A stretch of 12,991 nucleotides of DNA from an uncultured Bacteroidales bacterium (GCA_937915475.1 CALGIR010000135.1:1-12991); one strand, 5' to 3'; shown: positions 1 to 6,833, counted from the first letter of the stretch. Program-made: numbers and translations. The notes: generated from the sequence alone by a model not told the origin.

Positions 1-90
1 GAGATAAAAAACGATATACAAACGAAAGTATTCGCGTTGCTGTTGGTTCATGTCCAACTTTACTTTCGTTTGTATATCGTTTTTTATCTC
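1..90. repeat. Perfect 30-bp inverted repeat at the left edge (arms 1-30 and 61-90, 30-nt spacer)
   Basis: Bases 1-30 are the exact reverse complement of bases 61-90. Arm 61-90 fits the conserved Lon reading frame (EIKNDIQTKV), whereas arm 1-30 breaks it. This is most simply a fold-back chimera at a contig end, of the kind formed by amplification or assembly across a microhomology. A short shared stretch (TACTTT on the minus strand, encoding the Tyr-Phe also expected in Lon) sits at the junction. A genuine genomic inversion is the alternative but would destroy an important gene. Confidence 0.95.
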
Positions 91-816
91 AAGCAGTTGA
101 ATTGCTTGACCCATCAATTCTAGCAGCATAGTGCTGCGAGTTTTTAGGTCATTTTGCTCAAGAAGTTTCTGCTTATCTGTAGCGGGCAGTTCTATGTTTG
201 AACAGATAAAATTGATAAGGAAATAGTAGTTGTCAATATTCTTAATGGCAAACGCTCCCTCTTGTGGCATGTTTGGCGAGAGGTTTATTATTTTTAAAGC
301 GTAGTCTTTTATGGAACTAATGAGCGCCTCAAATTCTTTGTTCTTTACGTTGGTTGGATTGTCAACAAGTGTTTTAACCGATGCCACAAAGAACGGTTCT
401 GTTGATAGATACTCAATTATCTGAAAGCGGTGTAGCCCTTGTAAAATAACAGATGTGCTTCCATCAGGCATTTCTAAAATTTTGAGTACGCGGGCTATGG
501 TGCCAAGTGAGAAAAGATCCTTAACCTCAGGATCTTCAATGTTAGCATCACTTTGCGACACAGCTCCTATAAACTTGGTTTTTGAGGTAAGGCTTTTCAC
601 CAGTTTAACCGATTTATCTCTTCCTACGGTAATGGGCAGTACCACTCCGGGGAACAAAACCGTATTCCGTAGGGCAAGGATTGGGAGCGTTTTGGGCATG
701 TCTTTTACCTCAAAATCACCACTATCCTCCGTGAAAAGTGGAATAAACTCAGTGTCTTGTTCAATTGAATCGGTTAAGAAGGGTGTTGCTATCTTTATAT
801 CGAATTTTTTACTCAT
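1..816 (-). CDS. lon: Lon ATP-dependent protease, N-terminal part (truncated by window edge)
   Basis: The leftward frame is open from ATG at 816 to base 1 (272 codons, no stop). It starts MSKKFDIKIATPF. Residues about 43-65 carry the Lon substrate-binding (PUA-like, LON) domain signature LPILALRNTVLFPGVVLPI, and about 95-140 continue it (GTIARVLKILEMPDGSTSV, LQGLHRFQ). Residues about 225-262 form the helical linker that leads to the AAA+ module (QAIQLLEIKNDIQTKVKLDM, then NQQQREY). Lon family proteins are cytoplasmic hexameric AAA+ serine proteases that degrade misfolded and regulatory proteins. The AAA+ and Ser/Lys protease domains would lie beyond the window. Oddity: from Tyr263 on (bases 30-1) the sequence is an exact inverted copy of bases 61-90, giving RLYIVFYL where Lon homologues continue along the lines of FLHQQ. 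The last 8 or so residues are therefore probably not native. A Bacteroidota-type promoter sits about 40 nt upstream of the ATG. Confidence 0.95.
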   Translation of the reverse strand, partial: MSKKFDIKIATPFLTDSIEQDTEFIPLFTEDSGDFEVKDMPKTLPILALRNTVLFPGVVLPITVGRDKSVKLVKSLTSKTKFIGAVSQSDANIEDPEVKDLFSLGTIARVLKILEMPDGSTSVILQGLHRFQIIEYLSTEPFFVASVKTLVDNPTNVKNKEFEALISSIKDYALKIINLSPNMPQEGAFAIKNIDNYYFLINFICSNIELPATDKQKLLEQNDLKTRSTMLLELMGQAIQLLEIKNDIQTKVKLDMNQQQREYFRLYIVFYL

Positions 817-863
817 TTTCTCGTTTTAAAATTTATCAGGTGACAATGTGGCACTTATATCCA

Positions 864-894
864 CAGAACTATTGCGGATATACTATTGCGCAAT
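864..894 (-). promoter_or_regulatory. Probable lon promoter with two overlapping dyads
   Basis: On the minus strand, ATTG (894-891) is followed by a 19-nt spacer and TAGTTCTG (871-864). This is one mismatch from the Bacteroidota -7 consensus TAnnTTTG, with the canonical spacing. The predicted transcript would start near 857, leaving a leader of about 41 nt. A 10-bp perfect palindrome ATTGCGCAAT (885-894) covers the -33 element, and arms ATATCC (857-862) and GGATAT (876-881) flank the -7 element. Both could be operator sites, which is inference only. Confidence 0.55.
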
Positions 895-950
895 TGCTAT
901 GCCAGAAACGGGATGGCAAGGTTAAGGTTCATTCATTCTGAAAACAGCAA

Positions 951-2147
951 CTAGGGTCTATACTTTGCTGTTTGATTGAATATGTTACAAATGATGTCTT
1001 TTTCGGTTTGATTTAGCTCTAGTCCGCGGCGAGACATTACAATGCTCTCTGTTTCAAACACTTTGTTGGTTTTGTATGTCGTGAATCCTTGAGCACCACC
1101 CCATGAGAATGAGGGGATAAAGTTTCGAGGGAATCCATCGCCAAAAATATTTGCGCTTACGCCAACCACTGTTCCTGTATTAAACATGGTGTTTATGCCA
1201 CACTTGCTATGGTCGCCCATAATAAGTCCACAGAACTGAAGACCAGTATCAACAAATCTTTGATTTAGGTAGCTCCATAGCCTAACGTTTGCGTAGTTGT
1301 TTTTTAGGTTCGATGTGTTAGTGTCGGCGCCCAGGTTGCACCATTCGCCAATTACAGAGTTGCCTATAAACCCATCGTGAGCCTTATTTGAGTAGCCAAA
1401 TATAATGCTATTATTAACCTCCCCGCCAACTTTGCAGTGGGGGCCAATGGTAGTGGCGCCATATATTTTTGCACCAAGTTTTAGGGTAGAATTGTTACAT
1501 AGGGCAAAGGGGCCTCTGATGAGTGAACCTTCCATCACCTCGGCATTAGCACCAATGTATATTGGCCCATTTTGTGCATTAAGCACTGCGCACTCAACCG
1601 TTGCGCCTTCTTCTATAAAGATACTTTCAGGGTTAAAGGCTTTGTTTGTTGCTGATAATGCTTGCGATTTTCTGCCTTTTGTTATTAGTTTCCAGTCTGC
1701 TTCTAGGGCAGTGCCGTTGAGACTGAAAATATCCCAGAGTTGGGCTATTTCTAGAATCTCTTCTTCAAACTCAAACTTAGCTTTAAAATTCGATGTATTT
1801 AGTTTTCCGAGTGAGACATCGGAGTGTGGCATAATGGCAGCAATAATAGTTTTGCCCTTAGCTAGCGATTCTCCTGTTTTCAGCTCTTTTATTCGGTTGA
1901 TAAGGTTTGTAGTGGGCAAAACACCTCCATTTATCAGAAGGCACTCACTACCATCGTTTTGGGGCATAGCAAATTTTTTGCTAAGATAATCCTGAGTTAA
2001 GCTGTAGCATGTTTGGTTAAAATACTTTTCCCATTTTTCATTAATGGTTAAAATACCAATCCTGATATGCGATACAGGACGCGTATAGGTAAGGGGTAGA
2101 AGTTGGTCTCTACGATAATCATCAAACAGAATAATGTGCTTAGCCAT
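951..2147 (-). CDS. GlmU-like bifunctional protein (Bacteroidota-type sugar-1-phosphate nucleotidyltransferase / acetyltransferase)
   Basis: The protein has 398 aa. Residues 5-40 carry the family opening ILFDDYRRDQLLPLTYTRP followed by GILTINEKWE. This is typical of the alternative bacterial GlmU family of Bacteroidota (TIGR03991), which replaces the usual LxAAGxGTRM start. Residues about 175-350 are hexapeptide repeats of a left-handed beta-helix. In KAHDGFIGNSVIGEWCNLGA (255-274), His257 lines up with the catalytic His of the E. coli GlmU acetyltransferase domain, and SNLKNNY follows at 279-285. Expected role: cytoplasmic formation of UDP-GlcNAc from glucosamine-1-phosphate (acetylation plus uridylylation) for peptidoglycan and LPS precursors. 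That two-step activity is inferred from the family, not shown here. It ends 134 nt upstream of lon, which seems to have its own promoter. A perfect -7 element lies 22 nt before the ATG. Confidence 0.85.
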   Translation of the reverse strand: MAKHIILFDDYRRDQLLPLTYTRPVSHIRIGILTINEKWEKYFNQTCYSLTQDYLSKKFAMPQNDGSECLLINGGVLPTTNLINRIKELKTGESLAKGKTIIAAIMPHSDVSLGKLNTSNFKAKFEFEEEILEIAQLWDIFSLNGTALEADWKLITKGRKSQALSATNKAFNPESIFIEEGATVECAVLNAQNGPIYIGANAEVMEGSLIRGPFALCNNSTLKLGAKIYGATTIGPHCKVGGEVNNSIIFGYSNKAHDGFIGNSVIGEWCNLGADTNTSNLKNNYANVRLWSYLNQRFVDTGLQFCGLIMGDHSKCGINTMFNTGTVVGVSANIFGDGFPRNFIPSFSWGGAQGFTTYKTNKVFETESIVMSRRGLELNQTEKDIICNIFNQTAKYRP

Positions 2148-2169
2148 TTGGGTTGAGGTTGTGTTTATA

Positions 2170-2177
2170 CAAAGTTA
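2170..2177 (-). promoter_or_regulatory. -7 promoter element for the GlmU-like gene
   Basis: TAACTTTG on the minus strand matches the Bacteroidota -7 consensus TAnnTTTG exactly. It lies 22 nt upstream of the ATG at 2147, giving a predicted leader of only about 15 nt. No clear TTTG is found 19-21 nt further upstream, so the -33 half is weak. It starts just downstream of the rpmE2 terminator, consistent with an independent transcription unit. Confidence 0.5.
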
Positions 2178-2212
2178 GCTCTTTATGGCAAGAGTGAAGG
2201 GTAAAAAAACTC

Positions 2213-2243
2213 AAAAAAAAAGGAACAACACTTGCGTTGTCCC
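2213..2243 (-). terminator. Rho-independent terminator of rpmE2
   Basis: On the minus strand GGGACAAC (2243-2236) pairs with GTTGTTCC (2229-2222), an 8-bp stem with one G-U pair and a 6-nt loop. Nine T residues (2221-2213) follow directly. It lies about 64 nt after the rpmE2 stop codon and separates it from the GlmU-like gene. Confidence 0.88.
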
Positions 2244-2306
2244 TTAATATTTTATTAGAGGGTTCCTATTTTGCTCAGCAGTAAGGCTCTAAGCAAGGAT
2301 GCTCTT

Positions 2307-2570
2307 TTAGTTACTCTTCTTGTCGAGGTGCTTTTTGTACTTGGTCATAAACTTATCCACACGGCCAGCAGTGTCAACCAACTTCATCTTTCCTGTGTAG
2401 AATGGGTGAGATGTGTTCGAAATCTCAACCTTAACCAATGGGTACTCAACGCCATCTACCTCTAAGGTTTCCCTTGTGTTAACAGCCGATTTGGTAATGA
2501 AAACATGCTCATTCGACATGTCCTTAAACGCTACCAGTCGGTAATTCTTTGGATGTATTTCCTTTTTCAT
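2307..2570 (-). CDS. rpmE2: 50S ribosomal protein L31 type B
   Basis: This 87-aa protein begins MKKEIHPKNYRLVAFKDMS and contains SNTSHPFYTGKMKLVDTAGR (51-70) and a basic tail (KFMTKYKKHLDKK), the standard signature and length of L31 type B. It has no cysteine at all, so it is the zinc-independent paralogue type, which in many bacteria is induced under zinc limitation. In Bacteroidota it is often the only L31, so zinc control cannot be assumed, and no obvious Zur-type dyad is seen upstream. L31 sits at the central protuberance of the large subunit and bridges to the small subunit. The gene has its own strong promoter and terminator and is probably monocistronic. Confidence 0.97.
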   Translation of the reverse strand: MKKEIHPKNYRLVAFKDMSNEHVFITKSAVNTRETLEVDGVEYPLVKVEISNTSHPFYTGKMKLVDTAGRVDKFMTKYKKHLDKKSN

Positions 2571-2623
2571 TTGTATGTTGATTTATCTATATAAAACTCT
2601 TTATCAGCCTAAAATATGGCCTG

Positions 2624-2655
2624 CAAAATTATGAACTCTTATGATAATACCAAAA
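2624..2655 (-). promoter_or_regulatory. rpmE2 promoter (canonical Bacteroidota type)
   Basis: On the minus strand TTTG (2654-2651), a 19-nt spacer and TAATTTTG (2631-2624) match the Bacteroidota consensus TTTG-N19-TAnnTTTG exactly. The start would be near 2617, with a leader of about 45 nt before the ATG at 2570. Confidence 0.8.
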
Positions 2656-2692
2656 TAACTATAGAGTTTTTTTTAAATAGTTTTGGATGTAT

Positions 2693-3436
2693 CTATTTGT
2701 TGCGACTGCTTAACATTGCCAAAAGCCTTAGAAATTCGATGTAAAGCCAAATTAAGGTAACCATCAATCCGAATGCACCATACCACTCCATATATTTAGG
2801 AGCACCCTGGTTTACCCCTTTTTCAATAAAATCAAAATCGAGTGTTAGGTTTAGAGCCGCTACTCCGATAATAATAAGGCTGATTACTATGCTAATAATT
2901 CCCCCATCGTGAATAAAACCAATTGGTATGCCGAAAAGGCTTAGTATAAATGATACAAAGTACATAAGTGCAATGGCTCCTGTTGCGGCAAATATCGCCA
3001 TGCGGAACTTTGCTGTTACCTTAATTGTTCCTGAGCGGTAAAGGAGTAGCATAAAGAAAAAGGTGGCAAATGTTAGCCCAACAGCTTGGGTTATTATGCC
3101 TAAGCCAAACTGTGCTGCCATAAAGGCAGAGAGCCCTCCTAGCAGTAGCCCTTCTAAAACCGAGTAGATTGGTGCGGTAATATGCGCACTACGGGGCGAG
3201 AATATGGTGATTAAGGCTGTGATAAAACCTCCAATACCTCCCACTATCATCCAGGTGTTAACCGCTGGTGACCCCATAAAAGCCAGACGCCAGGTGTAAA
3301 TTGCGCCAAGCACAACTAGGGCAAGCATGGTTAGGGTTTTGTATTTTGTTCCTTGTATGGTCATTACCTCCGTTGAGGTGTTTGCTCGTTCCTTTGCAAA
3401 AATACGCTCGCTTAAAGCGGGGTTTGATGTTCTCAT
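2693..3436 (-). CDS. Bax inhibitor-1/YccA family membrane protein
   Basis: From ATG at 3436 the product is 247 aa, starting MRTSNPALSERIF, which is the usual beginning of this family. The frame is open further upstream to an ATG at 3613. That longer form would add 59 non-conserved residues and overlap the preceding gene, so I reject it. The soluble N-terminus (about 1-45) is followed by roughly seven hydrophobic segments, including TMLALVVLGAIYTWRLAF, a glycine-rich WMIVGGIGGFITALI stretch, and a final segment with GAPKYMEWYGAFGLMVTLIW (about 213-232), the typical C-terminal region of the family. Members are inner-membrane proteins. Some act as pH-sensitive calcium leak channels and E. coli YccA modulates FtsH. 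The substrate or partner here is unknown. It lies 128 nt downstream of the AlkD-like gene. No clear promoter was found in the gap, so read-through from that gene is possible. Confidence 0.9.
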   Translation of the reverse strand: MRTSNPALSERIFAKERANTSTEVMTIQGTKYKTLTMLALVVLGAIYTWRLAFMGSPAVNTWMIVGGIGGFITALITIFSPRSAHITAPIYSVLEGLLLGGLSAFMAAQFGLGIITQAVGLTFATFFFMLLLYRSGTIKVTAKFRMAIFAATGAIALMYFVSFILSLFGIPIGFIHDGGIISIVISLIIIGVAALNLTLDFDFIEKGVNQGAPKYMEWYGAFGLMVTLIWLYIEFLRLLAMLSSRNK

Positions 3437-3564
3437 GGTTAAAAATTGAAAGTTTATTATGTTTAAAAATCGATTAAGGATTCTCAACTTCCATACCAAA
3501 GCAGAAGTATGCCAATTTTCTTTATGATTTAAGGTGTGGGTTCGTTTTAGGGGCAAAAAGTAAA

Positions 3565-4221
3565 TTACTCTTCTTCCCCACCAAAACCGAATAGCAGTTG
3601 GGCGCCAACCCAAGCCCTATTCTCATCGCTAGAGGCGGTAAAAGTTTGGGCAAGCTTAAGTACCTTTTCTTTAAGGGAAGAGTTGCGATTTGCGATTTGC
3701 CTCAAAGCAAACTCTATAGGGTTTTTTTGCTGTAAAAACATTTCTCGGTCAAAACCATCTATAACGTCGAGGTAAGGGATAAATATTTTATCCTTAATAT
3801 TGGTATTGGAGGCGTTACGAGCAGCTATTATAAGCCCTGCCTTTTGCAGGTATTTATCACCACTAAGGCACCACTCAATGCTGCGCGAAAGTGCGCAATC
3901 GGCTTTCCAAATCAGATTGCTGCAAACCTGTTCTACAATCTCATGGTTATTAAAACTTTCTGCCCAATTGTCAATCTGTTCGCCAGTTACTTTTTTAGGG
4001 TCATCAATCATTGATGCAATTAGTTTACATTCCCTAATATCCTCCTCGTAAAGCGCTAAAGCCAACTCGTGATTGCCATTATATTGGGCAGCAATGTTTT
4101 TAAGCTCTGGGATTGAAACCCCATAGTTAACCTTGTAGCTAAATCCGCGTTGTGTGAGGCTCTCGGAAACTGGCCCGTTCATATGGCGGTTAATCTCTTG
4201 TATTATTCGTTGTACATCCAT
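3565..4221 (-). CDS. AlkD-like HEAT-repeat protein (DNA alkylation repair family)
   Basis: The product is 218 aa. The family is recognised from the N-terminal motif YGVSIPELKNIA (33-44), followed by ALALYEEDIRECKLIASMI (55-72), and from regularly spaced helical pairs consistent with ALK/HEAT repeats through the whole length. AlkD family members are monofunctional glycosylases that remove bulky or positively charged alkylated bases without flipping them. In B. cereus AlkD the key residues include a Trp and an Asp four residues later. Here the corresponding stretch appears to be HEIVE (93-97) within WAESFNNHEIVEQVC, so the Trp would be His and the Asp would be Glu. That alignment is from memory. 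I am sure of the fold family but not of glycosylase activity. The ATG at 4221 faces the flippase gene across a 116-nt divergent intergenic region. Confidence 0.85.
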   Translation of the reverse strand: MDVQRIIQEINRHMNGPVSESLTQRGFSYKVNYGVSIPELKNIAAQYNGNHELALALYEEDIRECKLIASMIDDPKKVTGEQIDNWAESFNNHEIVEQVCSNLIWKADCALSRSIEWCLSGDKYLQKAGLIIAARNASNTNIKDKIFIPYLDVIDGFDREMFLQQKNPIEFALRQIANRNSSLKEKVLKLAQTFTASSDENRAWVGAQLLFGFGGEEE

Positions 4222-4274
4222 TGCTATCTTTTTTGCGCAATTTACTAATTATAGGATTAATTCGCCTATTTTTC

Positions 4275-4282
4275 TAATTTTG
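4275..4282 (+). promoter_or_regulatory. Candidate -7 element for the flippase gene
   Basis: TAATTTTG matches TAnnTTTG and lies 55 nt before the ATG at 4338, in the divergent intergenic region. No TTTG occurs 19-21 nt upstream, so support is only partial. Confidence 0.4.
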
Positions 4283-4337
4283 AGGTTTAGTTTTACCCAA
4301 TTCTCAGTGCTAATGTTGTGCTTAATTTGCTGTTTTA

Positions 4338-5603
4338 ATGCTGAAGATTTTTAAAACCTTTTTAAGGAACGAATTTTTTAAAAACATTTTTACCCTGATT
4401 ACTGGCAATACCATTGCTCAGATAATTGGACTGCTTGCCATACCCATACTTTCTCGAATGTACACCCCTGAGGAGTTTGGTCAGGTTGCCCTTTTTATTG
4501 GAATTGTAAATGTAATAGCCATAGCCGCCAATGCTCGATACGATATGGCAATTGTTCCTCCAAAGCGAAATAGCCAAGCGTTTCATCTATTTGTAGGGAG
4601 TATTGGTATTACAATGGCGGTAACCTTGCTGCTTTTTATTGTGATTGCCGTTTTTAAAGGAACAATAGCTTCGCTTTTTGAGGCAGATGTTTTTAAGCGG
4701 ATTATATGGCTGCTCCCATTGCTTGTATTTCTTTTAGCGTCGCATAAAAGCATGCACTACTGGTTTAATAGGAGAAAGGATTACAAAACCATAGCCCAGA
4801 ACAGGGTGATTTTATCTGCAACCCAAACAGGGGTTAAACTTGGGAGGTTTATGTTCTCAAGTGGATATTTGGGTTTGGTTGTAGGTACCATTATTGGCGA
4901 GGTAGTAGCGTGGTTTGTATATGTAGTTAAAATAGTACGAAGAGATTTTTGGCGTTTAAGGTATTTGTCGTTTCGCTCAATGCAGAAAGTATTTGCCGAG
5001 TACTCTAATTTCCCCAAATTTCTAATGCCAATGGCTGTGATTAACACCTTTTCAGGTAATATCCTAATCTTCTCACTGTCGGCAATTGCATCGAGCACCA
5101 TAGTTGGTTTTTACGAAAGGGCATGGAGGGTTATCAATATGCCTTTCTCGTTGCTTAGCACGTCGTTTGGCAATGTTTTTTATGAGCAGATGACTAGAGC
5201 ATCGAACCCCAAAAAACTTTATCTGGTGTCATATTTTGCAAACCTAGCAATTGCAACAGTTGTGCTAACACCAATTATGTTTTGGGGCGAATCTATTTTT
5301 ACTTTTGTGCTTGGAGAGGATTGGATGGTTGCAGGTACAATTGCGAGGTTAATTGTACCATTAACCATATCAAACTATGCAACTGCATGTGTATCGAATG
5401 TGTTCTCAGTCTATAAGAAGAATCAATTATTGTTGGTCTGGCAAGTAACCTATATGGTTATAGTGGTTAGCTGGATATTTGTGGCCAGATTCTACGACAT
5501 CTATTTTTTAATCAGAATACATGCTTTTATTGGCGCTGCAATTTATGCTGTTTTGGCCTATATGGGCTACAAAGTAGTTGAAAGACAGAATGCAGCTAGC
5601 TAG
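4338..5603 (+). CDS. Oligosaccharide flippase (Wzx/polysaccharide biosynthesis protein, MOP superfamily)
   Basis: This is a 421-aa polytopic membrane protein with about twelve hydrophobic segments. The opening FFKNIFTLITGNTIAQIIGLLAIPILSRMYTPEEFGQVALF (about 14-54) is the classic start of polysaccharide flippases: a first helix, then the short loop R-x-Y-T-P-E-E-F-G leading into the second. Similar spacing continues with ARYDMAIVPP (67-76) and, in the second half, STIVGFYERAWRVINMP. Family role: flipping undecaprenyl-diphosphate-linked oligosaccharides across the inner membrane for O-antigen, capsule or exopolysaccharide. The substrate cannot be read from sequence. The next gene, an acyltransferase 57 nt downstream on the same strand, fits surface-glycan modification. 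No glycosyltransferase or polymerase is in the window, so this is a small or isolated piece of such a pathway. Confidence 0.93.
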   Translation: MLKIFKTFLRNEFFKNIFTLITGNTIAQIIGLLAIPILSRMYTPEEFGQVALFIGIVNVIAIAANARYDMAIVPPKRNSQAFHLFVGSIGITMAVTLLLFIVIAVFKGTIASLFEADVFKRIIWLLPLLVFLLASHKSMHYWFNRRKDYKTIAQNRVILSATQTGVKLGRFMFSSGYLGLVVGTIIGEVVAWFVYVVKIVRRDFWRLRYLSFRSMQKVFAEYSNFPKFLMPMAVINTFSGNILIFSLSAIASSTIVGFYERAWRVINMPFSLLSTSFGNVFYEQMTRASNPKKLYLVSYFANLAIATVVLTPIMFWGESIFTFVLGEDWMVAGTIARLIVPLTISNYATACVSNVFSVYKKNQLLLVWQVTYMVIVVSWIFVARFYDIYFLIRIHAFIGAAIYAVLAYMGYKVVERQNAAS

Positions 5604-5660
5604 TTTTGTTATTTAAACTTTCTTGGGTTACTTTAGTATTCAAAAAAAAAATAAAAGCCT

Positions 5661-6197
5661 GTGAAACGCTTTTTTGTCAGCATATTTGGAGTTCTGTTTT
5701 TCCGATGGGCCTATCCGGGTTTCAATTACCATGAATTTCCGTTCAGAAAACTTTTTAAGTGTTTTGTTGCACAACGAATATTTGGAATTAACCGAAAGGT
5801 TCCCTGGCCGGTACACTGGACCTCAGAGGTAAAGGCATTTGAGAATATTCAACGGGGTACCGAAACTCCTGGTTCAATGCTTGGTTGCTATATTGATGCG
5901 CGTAATGGGATTATACTTGGGGATAACGCATGGATTGGCCCTCGCGTATCGCTTATCAGCATGGACCATAATCTTTTAAACTATAATTGTTACAAGGAGG
6001 AGCAGCCCATAAGAATTGGTCGGGATTGTTTATTAACAACCAACTCAGTGATATTGCCAGGGGTTCTGCTTGGCTCTCATACTGTTGTTGCTGCTGGTGC
6101 TGTTGTAACCAAATCGTTTCCACAGGGAAACGTAGTTTTGGCGGGTAACCCTGCACGGGTAATCAAAACGCTTGAGGATTACTCCCCCGAGAAGTGA
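5661..6197 (+). CDS. Left-handed beta-helix acyltransferase (maltose/xenobiotic O-acetyltransferase-like)
   Basis: The product is 178 aa. The start must be GTG at 5661: an in-frame TAA lies at 5652-5654 and no other Met occurs before residue 73. A hydrophobic stretch (about 4-19) precedes a region rich in aromatic and basic residues. The catalytic domain (about 75-170) has hexapeptide repeats (GIILGDNAWIGPRVSLIS), the catalytic-type His in SMDHN (His103), PIRIGRDCLLTTNSVILPGV, GAVVTKSFPQGNVVLAGNPA (146-165) and the closing RVIKTL. Family members transfer an acetyl group from acetyl-CoA to sugar hydroxyls as trimers in the cytoplasm. It is probably in one operon with the flippase upstream (57-nt gap) and may acetylate the glycan that protein exports. 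The acceptor is unknown. Confidence 0.88.
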   Translation: MKRFFVSIFGVLFFRWAYPGFNYHEFPFRKLFKCFVAQRIFGINRKVPWPVHWTSEVKAFENIQRGTETPGSMLGCYIDARNGIILGDNAWIGPRVSLISMDHNLLNYNCYKEEQPIRIGRDCLLTTNSVILPGVLLGSHTVVAAGAVVTKSFPQGNVVLAGNPARVIKTLEDYSPEK

Positions 6198-6430
6198 TGG
6201 TTACAATTAGTACAAGAACATAATATTATACCTCTTAATGGTTCAGTTGTCTATTATGGGGCTTTGCGTTTTTTTGCAAAAAGATGAATCGCCAAACGAT
6301 TTTAAAATACAGTTAATCCTCAAAATTCAACAAATTGTATTGCTGTTAAATTTATATAAGACATTTAAGTGTCGGATAGATAGGAAGTTGTGTTTTTTGT
6401 ATAACGCATATAGTTTTTTTTGTTGTGGTG

Positions 6431-6461
6431 ATTGAAAATCTGCAAAAAACATCTATCTTTG
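6431..6461 (+). promoter_or_regulatory. tRNA-His promoter (canonical Bacteroidota type)
   Basis: ATTG (6431-6434), a 19-nt spacer and TATCTTTG (6454-6461) match the -33/-7 consensus with canonical spacing. The predicted start near 6468 is only a few nucleotides before the tRNA, as is usual for tRNA genes in this phylum. Confidence 0.8.
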
Positions 6462-6473
6462 CAAACGCAAAAC

Positions 6474-6548
6474 GGTGGATGTAGCTCAGCAGGTTAGAGC
6501 GCTGGATTGTGGTTCCAGAGGTCGCCGGTTCGAGTCCGGTCTTCCACC
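6474..6548 (+). tRNA. tRNA-His (anticodon GTG)
   Basis: The cloverleaf is: acceptor GTGGATG preceded by the encoded extra G(-1) that is the histidine identity element and pairs with C73; TA; D-stem GCTC/GAGC; anticodon stem CTGGA/TCCAG with loop TTGTGGT (anticodon GTG); variable loop AGGTC; T-arm GCCGG-TTCGAGT-CCGGT; 3' strand CTTCCAC. The CCA end is not encoded (CAG follows). One irregularity is a T-T mismatch at acceptor positions 6 and 67. All other acceptor pairs are Watson-Crick. Confidence 0.97.
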
Positions 6549-6558
6549 CAGCTAATGT

Positions 6559-6589
6559 AAAAGCTTCGATGATGAGTCGAAGCTTTTTT
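6559..6589 (+). terminator. Rho-independent terminator of tRNA-His
   Basis: A perfect 11-bp stem pairs AAAAGCTTCGA (6559-6569) with TCGAAGCTTTT (6577-6587) around a 7-nt loop, ending in a T run (6584-6589). It begins 11 nt after the tRNA. With its flanking A tract it could also work leftward, but no leftward gene needs it. Confidence 0.9.
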
Positions 6590-6833
6590 ATTTAGACCCC
6601 TCCAAGAGCGGGTCAGAAGCTTGTTCTAATAGACAGAGCCGTATCAGGCAGCCCAACCCCTAATCTAGGCATTTTTACCCATCCTTTTTTTGATGCATAA
6701 TTTATCCTTTTCAAAGGATAATGGATTCAGGATTAAGTCAACATGCTTATAATTGAGGAAGTCCAATCTTTAATATTTCAATTTTATTTCTGCTAAAATC
6801 AACAGATAGTGGTTAATTCCTATGACAAATTAC

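Noticed and set aside
1405..1989. Long rightward ORF of 194 codons opposite the GlmU-like gene
   Set aside because: It is the antisense shadow of a well-supported gene; its composition reflects the reverse complement of hexapeptide-repeat coding sequence.
2660..2692. AACTAT/ATAGTT inverted repeat after the Bax inhibitor gene as a terminator
   Set aside because: Six AT-rich pairs around a 14-nt loop without a suitable T run; it also abuts the rpmE2 promoter.
3437..3613. 59-residue N-terminal extension of the Bax inhibitor-1 family protein
   Set aside because: It overlaps the preceding gene, has no family similarity, and the internal ATG at 3436 gives the usual family N-terminus.
6287..6301. 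Short hairpin AATCG-CCAAA-CGATT after the acyltransferase gene as a terminator
   Set aside because: Only 5 bp, AT-rich, followed by TTTAAAA rather than a T run, and about 90 nt from the stop codon.
6238..6435. 65-codon rightward ORF before tRNA-His
   Set aside because: Low-complexity AT-rich composition, no recognisable domain, no promoter of its own, and it runs up to the tRNA promoter.
6474..6660. tRNA-His as an integration site for a mobile element
   Set aside because: No integrase gene and no repeat of the tRNA 3' end were found downstream in the window.
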